From: DATGHS01 sp035307785
GTDB lineage: Bacteria > Planctomycetota > Planctomycetia > Gemmatales > Gemmataceae
Length of the DNA stretch: 32,735 bases
Assembly (NCBI GenBank): GCA_035307785.1
Contig: DATGHS010000423.1
Location: 1 to 32,735, forward strand
Direction of reading: 5' to 3'
Part shown: positions 24,046 through 30,694 of the stretch, in pieces
How the letters are laid out: each line of letters starts with the position of its first letter
Position numbering within the stretch: the stretch's first letter is position 1
Position numbers and translations under genes: made by a program
The notes under the pieces: generated by a model
Told to the model about the DNA's origin: nothing
The model's database searches: none
Seen by the model: only the letters and a program-made list of their open reading frames with translations

Positions 24046-25038
24046 CTACTTCGAGAGGGCGGCTTCCGTCCCCTGGCGCGCGCTTTCGGCGAGCGCGTCG
24101 AGCACTCTTAATGTTTTCACGGCTTCCTCTGGAGATGGCTGCGGCTCGCGTCCCTCGAACACGGCATTGGCGAAGTCTTCCAGCATTTGTGCTATCTGGC
24201 TATCGCATTCGACCGTGACCGTCTCCAGCGATCGGTTCTCGCGCTCAATTTCGAAAGTCGCATTCCTCGGCGGCAGCCACATCTGCGGAATGCGGACGAT
24301 GGCTTTCGTTCCGACGATTTCCATAGCGCCGCGAAACGGCAGCGTGAAGCCGCAATCGAAGGCACCCACGCGGCCATCGCTTAGCTTCAAAATGCCGCTC
24401 ATGGAAAGATCCACGGCGTGCTGATAATCCGCTGTGGCCAGAACGCTTGCCGGCTCCGCGCCGAAAGCCCAGCGGATGCCGAAGACTGGATAGCAGCCCA
24501 CATCGAGCAAACTGCCGCCGCCCATTTCCGATTGGAGCCGAATGTTCGCGAGGTCCAGCGGCAATGGAAACGTAAAGGATGCATTTACCAGCCGCATTTC
24601 GCCGATTTCACCGCTGTCGAGGAGTTGTCGAAGTCGTTGCGTTCGCGGGTGATGCGGCCACATGAAACCGTCCATCAGGTGAACGCCCTTGCGACGGCAA
24701 TAATCGACGACGCGCTGCGCTTCGGCCGCAGTTGGTGCGAGTGGCTTTTCGCAGAGAACGTGCTTACTGTGATCGGCAGCCTTGCATGTCCATTCGCCGT
24801 GCAAGTGATTCGGCAACGGAATGTAGACGGCATCGATTTCCGGATCGTCTAGGAGCGCTTCGTAACTGCCATAAGCCTTCGGAATGTCTGCGGCGGCCGC
24901 CGCTTGCCGGGCGCGGCCTTCATCGCGGCTGGCGATAGCGCGTAATTCGGCCTTGGCGGCCAAAGCAAATGCTGGGAGCAATCGCTCATTGATTTTTGCG
25001 ACGCCCAGGATACCCCAGCGGAGTTTTCGTGGATTCAT
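24046..25038 (-). CDS. Gfo/Idh/MocA-family NAD(P)-dependent oxidoreductase
   Basis: The 330-residue protein has an N-terminal Rossmann domain (WGILGVAKINERLLPAF at 8-24, then AIASRDEGRA), VYIPLPNHLH near 71-80, the family's EKP motif in LCEKPLAP (about 94-101) and a C-terminal alpha/beta domain with GGGSLLDVGCYPV near 172-184. That last motif resembles the dimeric dihydrodiol dehydrogenase / D-xylose dehydrogenase branch. It probably oxidises or reduces a sugar or cyclitol with NAD(P); the substrate is not predictable. ATG 25038 starts MNPRKLRWGILG. The same frame is open for another 342 codons upstream, but that part is antisense to the next gene. It is divergent from a sugar-binding-domain gene, which fits carbohydrate metabolism. 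Confidence 0.9.
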   Translation of the reverse strand: MNPRKLRWGILGVAKINERLLPAFALAAKAELRAIASRDEGRARQAAAAADIPKAYGSYEALLDDPEIDAVYIPLPNHLHGEWTCKAADHSKHVLCEKPLAPTAAEAQRVVDYCRRKGVHLMDGFMWPHHPRTQRLRQLLDSGEIGEMRLVNASFTFPLPLDLANIRLQSEMGGGSLLDVGCYPVFGIRWAFGAEPASVLATADYQHAVDLSMSGILKLSDGRVGAFDCGFTLPFRGAMEIVGTKAIVRIPQMWLPPRNATFEIERENRSLETVTVECDSQIAQMLEDFANAVFEGREPQPSPEEAVKTLRVLDALAESARQGTEAALSK

Positions 25039-25078
25039 AGACACCCTGCAGTTGACAAAACAAGTGTTGAAAGCGAGC

Positions 25079-25119
25079 GGCGGGGTTTGTCCCCGCCGGA
25101 CGACCCGCCAGGACAAGCC
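25079..25119. repeat. GGCGGGG-TTTGT-CCCCGCC hairpin with a second overlapping inverted repeat
   Basis: A perfect 7-bp stem with a 5-nt loop lies at 25079-25097. GGTTTGTCC (25084-25092) also pairs, with one mismatch, with GGACAAGCC (25111-25119), giving two competing folds. The element fills much of the 162-bp divergent spacer between the oxidoreductase and the sugar-binding-domain gene. Confidence 0.55.
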
Positions 25120-25200
25120 CGGCGGCTCGGGTTTGAATGCTCCACTCAACGGTAGCGATACAATACCGAGGCCTGGAGTAAGTTCAAACGAGAAAAATGT

Positions 25201-25947
25201 ATGTATCCTCATCGCATCCGCTTGCGTGGCCCATGGGAAATTCAGCCGCTTGCACTGGTCATTCATCAGGGGCCTGGGCAGTTCACTTGGCGTAAGCATG
25301 ATTTGCCACTGGCTCGCACGGTGAATTCGCCCGGCTTGTGGAAAGATTGCGGACTTCCGGATTTCATGGGCATCGTGCGCTACCGTCGACAATTCGGTTT
25401 GCCACGTAAGCTGGATGAGCATGAAACCGTTTGGATCACCTGCGCTGGCGTCGCGGACAGCTGCATCGTTTGGTTCAACGGCGAGCGGCTGGCGAACTTC
25501 GCCAATCCGCGTGAGCCTTTTGAAGTCGAAGTGACGGGCAAACTTCGGGAGCGCAACGAACTTTGGCTCGACATTCACTACGATCACCCCAACGGCGGCG
25601 GCCTGTGTGGAGACGTGGCGCTGGAAATACGCGCACTGGCATGGATTCAGGACTTGCAAGTCACGCTTCAGGCAGCCGCGAACAGCGCCGTGATTCACCT
25701 GGACGGCGATTTGGTCGGCCGATACGACTCCGCGCTGGATTTCTACGTGCTCCTCGATCGCCACACGATCCTGGAACAGACCGTAGTTCCCACAGCGGGC
25801 GGCGCGGGATTTCACTTTGAAACGGAAGCCGTTCCGCTGGATGAATTGGAGCACGCGCTTCGCCTGGATTTGGTTTGCGGCAGCAGCGTCTGGTATACGA
25901 TGGAACAAACCATAGTCTTGAAGAAGAACTGCGACGTAATGCAATGA
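25201..25947 (+). CDS. Stand-alone GH2-type N-terminal sugar-binding (jelly-roll) domain protein
   Basis: The 248-residue protein opens with the pattern of the glycoside hydrolase family 2 N-terminal domain: LRGPWEIQPL (8-17), PDFMGIVRYRRQFGLP (53-68), ETVWITCAGVADSCIVWFNG (79-98, the strand pair ending in a W-x-N-G turn), PFEVEVTGKL and ELWLDIHYDHP. Residues about 150-245 form a second beta-rich part resembling the immunoglobulin-like GH2 domain. The catalytic TIM barrel is missing, and there is no signal peptide. The gene may be a carbohydrate-binding protein or a remnant that kept only the accessory domains. It is not broken by stops. ATG 25201 is the first codon of the open frame. It lies divergent from the Gfo/Idh/MocA gene and 25 bp before the zinc-ribbon membrane protein. 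Confidence 0.72.
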   Translation: MYPHRIRLRGPWEIQPLALVIHQGPGQFTWRKHDLPLARTVNSPGLWKDCGLPDFMGIVRYRRQFGLPRKLDEHETVWITCAGVADSCIVWFNGERLANFANPREPFEVEVTGKLRERNELWLDIHYDHPNGGGLCGDVALEIRALAWIQDLQVTLQAAANSAVIHLDGDLVGRYDSALDFYVLLDRHTILEQTVVPTAGGAGFHFETEAVPLDELEHALRLDLVCGSSVWYTMEQTIVLKKNCDVMQ

Positions 25948-25972
25948 TTTGCGTTCGAACCAAGGATTCGCC

Positions 25973-26587
25973 ATGCCCCTGGTGATTGCTTGCCCCACCT
26001 GCCAGCAGAAGATTCGTGCGCCGGAATCGGTCATTGGCCGGCAAATCAAATGCCCCCAGTGCAAGACGCCGTTTATCGCTCAGGACACAAGTTCTCTTGG
26101 GGCCCCGCCGATCGTCCCCGGCGGCACCATCCGCGAGCAGCTTCCATCTCACCAGCAACCTGACGGGGCCGCTGCAACCGCTGCCACACAGGGTTGGTCT
26201 GCGCCAACACCCGACGAGCTAGGCGAGGCCGAAACGGAATCGCGTGGGCCAGCAAAGCAGTCGCGTGGATCTTTCCTCGATTATCTGCTGTTTCGCCGCA
26301 TGGTCACGCCGTGGATTATCATTGTCGTATTCTATCTCGGCGTGGCGGGGATCATTATCGGGGGAATCATTCAGTTTGTTTCGGCCGTTTACCTAATTGT
26401 GGATTCACGGGGTCATGCAGCCGCAGTGGGAATTGCGGTACTTTATCTTCTCGGAGCACTACTCGGCTCGATTTTTTTTCTGGTCCTTTGGCGCGTTTAC
26501 TGCGAAGTGATTGCGACCTTCTTCCGAATTCTCGACAATGTGCGCGAAATCAATGAGCAGTTGCGGGAAAGGAAGGGACAAGTCTGA
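25973..26587 (+). CDS. MJ0042-type zinc ribbon fused to a DUF4282-like two-helix membrane domain
   Basis: The 204-residue protein has an N-terminal zinc ribbon (Cys7, Cys10, Cys27, Cys30, in ACPTCQQKIRAPE and KCPQCKTPF) of the MJ0042/planctomycete type. A Pro/Gln/Ala-rich linker covers about 40-95. The membrane domain of about 95-195 begins FLDYLLFRRMVTPWIII, with two hydrophobic helices, as in DUF4282 proteins. A charged tail (VREINEQLRERKGQV) follows. Planctomycetes carry many membrane proteins with this N-terminal ribbon, and its role is not known. ATG 25973 has AAGGA 6 nt upstream; the open frame to 25949 is not needed. It converges on the HEAT/TPR gene across the second copy of the 32-bp palindrome. 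Confidence 0.8.
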   Translation: MPLVIACPTCQQKIRAPESVIGRQIKCPQCKTPFIAQDTSSLGAPPIVPGGTIREQLPSHQQPDGAAATAATQGWSAPTPDELGEAETESRGPAKQSRGSFLDYLLFRRMVTPWIIIVVFYLGVAGIIIGGIIQFVSAVYLIVDSRGHAAAVGIAVLYLLGALLGSIFFLVLWRVYCEVIATFFRILDNVREINEQLRERKGQV

Positions 26588-26588
26588 T

Positions 26589-26620
26589 GCCGCTTGCAGC
26601 GTTGTAACGCCGCGAGCGGC
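26589..26620. repeat. 32-bp near-palindrome (copy 2), likely bidirectional terminator
   Basis: This copy matches the palindrome at 17024-17055 at 29 of 32 positions and sits in the same setting, between two converging stop codons (26587 and 26625). Its three differences include the two central-arm changes that break perfect symmetry. On the plus strand the next bases are TAATTTAC, with only a weak T-run. Confidence 0.7.
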
Positions 26621-26624
26621 TAAT

Positions 26625-27314
26625 TTACTTCGTCCCGCCTTCGCCGAGTTTCTCTTCCAGCGAGCGGATGCTTTCTGCCACTTCCTCCAGATCGGGATTT
26701 ATACGCAGTGCGTGCCGGAAGGCCCGCAGAGCGGCACGGGGCTTGCGCATCTTCACGTAACAATGGGCCATCCCGGCTTGAGCGCCGAAGTGATAGGGGT
26801 TGAGTTGCAGGGCCTTTTCGCAGTCGGCCACGGCTTTTTGGAACTCGCCCAGTCGGAAATAGAGGATCGCCCGTTGGTTGTAGGCCTCGGCGAACATCGG
26901 CAGGCGTTCGATAATCGCGTTGAGCCCACGCAGGCATTTGCGCAAGTCTTTTAGATGAGCGACTCGTTGTAGCTCCCGGCGATTCAAATCGCCTTCGGCC
27001 CGGAACCAGATGTTCCACATCGCGTCGGCCGCGAGACGGCGGACCTGCGTTTCCCCATCGAGCAGTCGCGCGGCCACTGCCGCGTTTGATTCCATCGTGC
27101 CGACCAGGCCAAGCGCCAGCAGCGCGGCCCGGCGAATCTGCACCGCGTTGGCTTCCAGCAAGCGCTGCAACGTACCTTCGCTGTATTTATCCGTTACCCC
27201 TTTGCGGAATCGTTCCAAATGGGCTTGCAAGCCCACGGCCCGGTCGGAAAAGAAGTCCCCGTCGGGTATGGCCGGCAACTGCTGGAACAAGTCCACCAGT
27301 AGAGCAGTACGCAT
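26625..27314 (-). CDS. HEAT-repeat plus TPR protein
   Basis: The 229-residue soluble protein has HEAT-like helical pairs in its first 115 residues (VQIRRAALLALGLVGTMES and TQVRRLAADAMWNIWFRAE). These are followed by two to three TPR units at about 140-220 (AEAYNQRAILYFRLGEFQKA, then HFGAQAGMAHCYVKMRKPRA and the NPDLEEVAESIRSLEE helix). The repeats are all-helical protein-binding modules, and no enzyme motif is present. ATG 27314 is chosen because GAGGA lies 7 nt upstream and it begins MRTALLVDLFQQLP. The longer frame to 27434 has a Cys/Thr-rich, unlikely N-terminus. The upstream 250 bp (27315-27564) contain no gene. Its role is unknown. Confidence 0.82.
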   Translation of the reverse strand: MRTALLVDLFQQLPAIPDGDFFSDRAVGLQAHLERFRKGVTDKYSEGTLQRLLEANAVQIRRAALLALGLVGTMESNAAVAARLLDGETQVRRLAADAMWNIWFRAEGDLNRRELQRVAHLKDLRKCLRGLNAIIERLPMFAEAYNQRAILYFRLGEFQKAVADCEKALQLNPYHFGAQAGMAHCYVKMRKPRAALRAFRHALRINPDLEEVAESIRSLEEKLGEGGTK

Positions 27315-27321
27315 GGCTGGA

Positions 27322-27326
27322 TCCTC
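27322..27326 (-). promoter_or_regulatory. Ribosome binding site deciding the HEAT/TPR gene start
   Basis: GAGGA on the minus strand lies 7 nt before ATG 27314. This favours the 229-residue product over the 269-residue frame that opens at 27434. Confidence 0.5.
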
Positions 27327-27564
27327 ATATGGTCGTCTACCTTCCGTGGTTGCGGTGAACGGCCCGACAGTACTCGTCCCGCAACAACATACTCTCAGAA
27401 GTGTATGCGCGTGCCTAGCCGTGTGGCAACCCACCCACGAGGGTATGGAGGCAGCGATTTTTCCTTACTTGCGGCTACGCCGTAACTTGGGGAAGCCTGG
27501 TAATTGTTGCCGAGCCACTCGTCAACTCGGAAAGAGAAAATTGGCCGGGCACACGAAAAGCAAG

Positions 27565-28917
27565 CTACCCTTTTTGTTTGCGCGCATTGGCAAGTAACTT
27601 GCGAGTATCGTCATCCTTCGGATCGAGTTCGACCGCTTGTTGAAGATGCTCCATAGCTTCCTCGGTTCGATGATCTTCCAGCAATAATTCGCCCAGCCGG
27701 GCATGGGCCGAGGCGCTTAGGGGCTGGCAGAGGAGGGCGTCACGGAATGCCTCGATTGCGGCCGGTCGCTGGCCGCGGTCTTTGAAGCACAGGCCCAGAT
27801 GGTAATGTGCCTGCCAAAAATCGAGTTTGCGTTCGATCGCCTTCTGTGAGTAGGTCGTAGCCTCCACGAAGTCGTTCTGGCGCCGCCGTGCCCGCGCCAG
27901 ATTGAGCCACACTTCGGCGACGGTATCGTCGAGAGCGAGCGATTGATGCAGCGCCTGCTCGGCGGCGGCGAATTTTTGTTGATTCAGGAGGACTGCGCCA
28001 AGGGCCGCCCAGGTACGCGGTGATTGGGGATAATCGGTCACCAGTTGTTTGGCGGAAGCCAGCGCTTGCGCCGAGCGCCCGGGATTCTCATTCAATTCGT
28101 AGGTCATCCGCAAGCGGGCCGATTCGCCGACCTGAAACTTGCTCACGAATTCGCGATACTCGTCCGGCCAGCCGGAGTCGGCCGGAAGTTCGATCATTTT
28201 GGCCAGTTCACGGTTCGCTGCTTTGGGGTCACCCGCTTTCTGGTAGACCTGGGCCGATAACGCCAGCACTTCCCGGCGATGGTGCTCACTACTGGCCGCT
28301 GCGTCCAAATGGCGGCGGCTCGAATTCAGGTTGGCGGCTTGCAAATCGATACGCGCCAAGCCCAGGTGAGCCCGAGCGTCGGCGGGCTGGCTCGTGAGTA
28401 TGGTCTCGAATTGTTTACGGGCTTGATCTAGCCGGCCCAAGCTCAAGTACAATTCGGCCAGCTGGTGGCGCAGGCCGACGACCTTATCCCCCCCCGCCAG
28501 ACGCACCGCTTGCTCCATTTTCGGCAGGGCTGAATTAGGGTCGCGCAACAGTAGACTCAGCCCCTGAAAATAGAGCCACATGGGGTTCTTGGGGTCAAGG
28601 CTCGCCGCCTGAAGAAAACAAGTAAGTGCCTCCTCCTCAAAGCCGTGAGTGACAAACACACACCCGAGTTGGCCCCACGCATCGCCGGATTGGATGTCCT
28701 TTTGCACATGGCCTGTTTGTTGTTCAATGGCCTGTTGCACAGCAGGATCAATGCCCATCAGGTCCGGTTGCGGCGGCGCGACCGGCCGCTCCGGTGGAAA
28801 GGCGAAATGCCGAATGGCCCACAAACACGCCGCGATAAGCGCAAATCCGGTCAAACCGAACATCAGCCAGCGCTTTCGGCGCGAAGCAGACCGGGTAGTC
28901 GAATCGGCGTTCAGCAT
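27565..28917 (-). CDS. Membrane-anchored TPR protein
   Basis: The 450-residue protein has a basic N-terminus and one membrane helix at about 16-38 (WLMFGLTGFALIAACLWAI), then an extracytoplasmic domain made almost wholly of TPR units. Clear units start near residues 80 (AWGQLGCVFVTHGFEEEALT), 150 (RHQLAELYLSLGRLDQARKQ), 305 (TWAALGAVLLNQQKFAAAEQ), 340, 375 (HYHLGLCFKDRGQRPAAIEA) and 410 (HARLGELLLEDHRTEEAMEH). The ATG at 28917 is 13 bp after the stop of the FG-GAP/UnbV lipoprotein gene. The two are therefore surely co-transcribed, and they would meet on the same side of the membrane. Pairing of CRTAC1-like and TPR genes is common in planctomycetes, and their shared role is not known. Confidence 0.85.
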   Translation of the reverse strand: MLNADSTTRSASRRKRWLMFGLTGFALIAACLWAIRHFAFPPERPVAPPQPDLMGIDPAVQQAIEQQTGHVQKDIQSGDAWGQLGCVFVTHGFEEEALTCFLQAASLDPKNPMWLYFQGLSLLLRDPNSALPKMEQAVRLAGGDKVVGLRHQLAELYLSLGRLDQARKQFETILTSQPADARAHLGLARIDLQAANLNSSRRHLDAAASSEHHRREVLALSAQVYQKAGDPKAANRELAKMIELPADSGWPDEYREFVSKFQVGESARLRMTYELNENPGRSAQALASAKQLVTDYPQSPRTWAALGAVLLNQQKFAAAEQALHQSLALDDTVAEVWLNLARARRRQNDFVEATTYSQKAIERKLDFWQAHYHLGLCFKDRGQRPAAIEAFRDALLCQPLSASAHARLGELLLEDHRTEEAMEHLQQAVELDPKDDDTRKLLANARKQKG

Positions 28918-28929
28918 GTCGAATTTGGC

Positions 28930-30630
28930 TCAACGACGCGGGGTTCCTTCGCCTTTGCGAAGCGTCAAGCGCTGGTCGGCGGCGCAGCCGGGGAATTCTT
29001 CGACGCTGCCATCCGGCCAGTTTACGCGAATCGAATCGAGCTTATCAATGCTGCCCAGGCCGAAATGAGCCCGCGGATCATTGCTGCACAGATAGCTCGA
29101 ACCGGGTTGAATATGGCGCAACCATTGCCGGGCGCCGGCGGTTATAGTTACCGTGGCTCCGTACGCGTCGCGCTTCCATTCCGGCAGAATAGCCCGAACC
29201 AAGAGCCAATGTCCGGCTTGCGGTGCAACGTTGCGATATAATCGAGCCGGTCCGTGGGCGTAAGAAGCCAGCAGATCAACGCGGCCGTTGCCAAAGATGT
29301 CCCCGCCGCACAGTCCACGACCAAGCCGCCGAGTTTCGCAGAATGCCGGGTTATCCGGCGACAAATCGCGGAAGCGGCCCTGGCCATCGCCAGTGAAGAT
29401 CTGATTGCGCTCCGCGTAATCATTCCAATCGAAGCCGCGCGATTTCGAGTCGCCGGGCCGGGTCACGCGACCATTGACAATGGCTACATCGAGATTCCCG
29501 TCCTGATTGAAGTCAGCCAGGATGACGCCAAAGCCGGTGCCCCGCCAGCTGCCCGCGGTCAATCCCGAGGCAATCGTTCGGTCGGTAAATAGTCCGGGCG
29601 GACCCTGCCTCCAAAGCGTATTGGTTTCATCCGTCAGATGGGTGGCGAGCAGGGCTGGCAGACCATCGCTGTATACATCGCCGTACGCAACCCCCATATT
29701 GGCTTCGGGTCGGCCCAGGGCATTGAACGCGCAACCCCGGGCGATCGCTTCCTCGTGGAACGTGCCGTTTTTTTGATTGATCCACAAATGATTCGCATGG
29801 GAGTCGTTGGCCACGAATATATCGGGCCAGCCGTCGCCGTTGAAATCGGCACAAAGGACGCCCAGACCGGCGCCCGGCAAGCGGGCCAAACCTGATTTTA
29901 CGGTAACGTCTTCAAATCGGATTTTCCCATCCTTCGGCCCCAGATTGTGGAACAGCTGGGCGGCGCACCCGGCGAAAAGATTGGGGTGGCAGTAGTCACG
30001 ACGGTAGGCCGGGCCCATGCACGGATCGCCTCCGTGGTAATCGACGTAATGCACCACTACCAGATCGAGCCAGCCATCGCGGTCGTAGTCGAGAAAGGAG
30101 GCGGAAGTGGCCCAGTGTACGCTGTTCAGGCCGGCTTCCTTGGTGACCTCGGAAAAAGTGCAGTTACCGTTGTTCAAGAACAGGCGAATGCCGTGAAAAC
30201 CGGTGAGCAAGACGTCGGGCAGACCATCGTTGTTGACGTCGGCGATGGCCACGCCCATGCCATAACCGGCTACGTCGAGGCCGGAGCCGGCGCTGATGTC
30301 TTCAAAAGTACCGTCTTCTTTCTGCCGAAAGAGTCGATTTCGCGCTGGCGATTTTGGCCCGCCGTTTTGCACCAGATAAATGTCCAACCGCCCGTCGTTG
30401 TCGCAGTCAAACAAGGCCGCGCCGGAGCCCATGATCTCGGGCAGAAAATACGACCCGCCGAGGCCGGCATCGTGCGTGAAATGGAGGCCCACCTGGTCGG
30501 TGACATCCTCAAACCACGCCGGTCCGGAAGAGGTTGCCGCTTGAGGATGATCCCTCTCTCGGCAACCAAGAACACCGATGGCAGCCGCCGCCAGCACTGA
30601 CAATATCGGCAACCAGGAACGCACGGGCAT
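28930..30630 (-). CDS. CRTAC1-like FG-GAP/VCBS lipoprotein with C-terminal UnbV/ASPIC domain
   Basis: The 566-residue protein begins with a lipoprotein signal ending VLGC (Cys23). A seven-blade-type beta-propeller follows with FG-GAP calcium loops: FDCDNDGRLDIYLV, DVNNDGLPDVLL, DYDRDGWLDLVV, DFNGDGWPDIFVA, a degenerate DVYSDGLPALLA and DFNQDGNLDVAIV. The last 100 residues are the UnbV/ASPIC domain, with HWLLVRAILPEWKRDAYGAT, RAHFGLGSIDKLDSIRVNWP and DGSVEEF. Such proteins are extracellular or periplasmic and bind calcium; the molecular role of the UnbV domain is unclear. ATG 30630 is preferred over 30669 because GGAG lies 7 nt upstream and it leads directly into the signal. It lies 64 bp after the tricorn-like gene and 13 bp before the TPR gene. 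Confidence 0.9.
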   Translation of the reverse strand: MPVRSWLPILSVLAAAAIGVLGCRERDHPQAATSSGPAWFEDVTDQVGLHFTHDAGLGGSYFLPEIMGSGAALFDCDNDGRLDIYLVQNGGPKSPARNRLFRQKEDGTFEDISAGSGLDVAGYGMGVAIADVNNDGLPDVLLTGFHGIRLFLNNGNCTFSEVTKEAGLNSVHWATSASFLDYDRDGWLDLVVVHYVDYHGGDPCMGPAYRRDYCHPNLFAGCAAQLFHNLGPKDGKIRFEDVTVKSGLARLPGAGLGVLCADFNGDGWPDIFVANDSHANHLWINQKNGTFHEEAIARGCAFNALGRPEANMGVAYGDVYSDGLPALLATHLTDETNTLWRQGPPGLFTDRTIASGLTAGSWRGTGFGVILADFNQDGNLDVAIVNGRVTRPGDSKSRGFDWNDYAERNQIFTGDGQGRFRDLSPDNPAFCETRRLGRGLCGGDIFGNGRVDLLASYAHGPARLYRNVAPQAGHWLLVRAILPEWKRDAYGATVTITAGARQWLRHIQPGSSYLCSNDPRAHFGLGSIDKLDSIRVNWPDGSVEEFPGCAADQRLTLRKGEGTPRR

Positions 30631-30637
30631 GGGCCCG

Positions 30638-30641
30638 CTCC
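30638..30641 (-). promoter_or_regulatory. Ribosome binding site deciding the FG-GAP lipoprotein start
   Basis: GGAG on the minus strand lies 7 nt before ATG 30630, whose product opens with a lipoprotein signal. The upstream in-frame ATG at 30669 would place 13 polar residues before the signal. Confidence 0.45.
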
Positions 30642-30694
30642 GAAAATGTTCTGGCGAATACTCAACCATGCCCGCATCCGATTGGCGCTCTGCC

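Noticed and set aside
25949..25972. TTCGAACC as a possible tRNA T-loop
   Set aside because: No matching acceptor, D or anticodon stems lie around it, and it sits between two close coding regions.
25039..26064. Open frame extending the oxidoreductase gene upstream by 342 codons on the minus strand
   Set aside because: It is antisense to the sugar-binding-domain gene and the zinc-ribbon gene, has no recognisable domain, and the conserved Rossmann start is at 25038.
27421..27500. Imperfect hairpin TTGCGGC-TAC-GCCGTAA and nearby GTGGCAACCCACC stretch upstream of the HEAT/TPR gene
   Set aside because: The stem is short with a G-T pair, there is no T-run after it on either strand, and no second copy was seen in the window.
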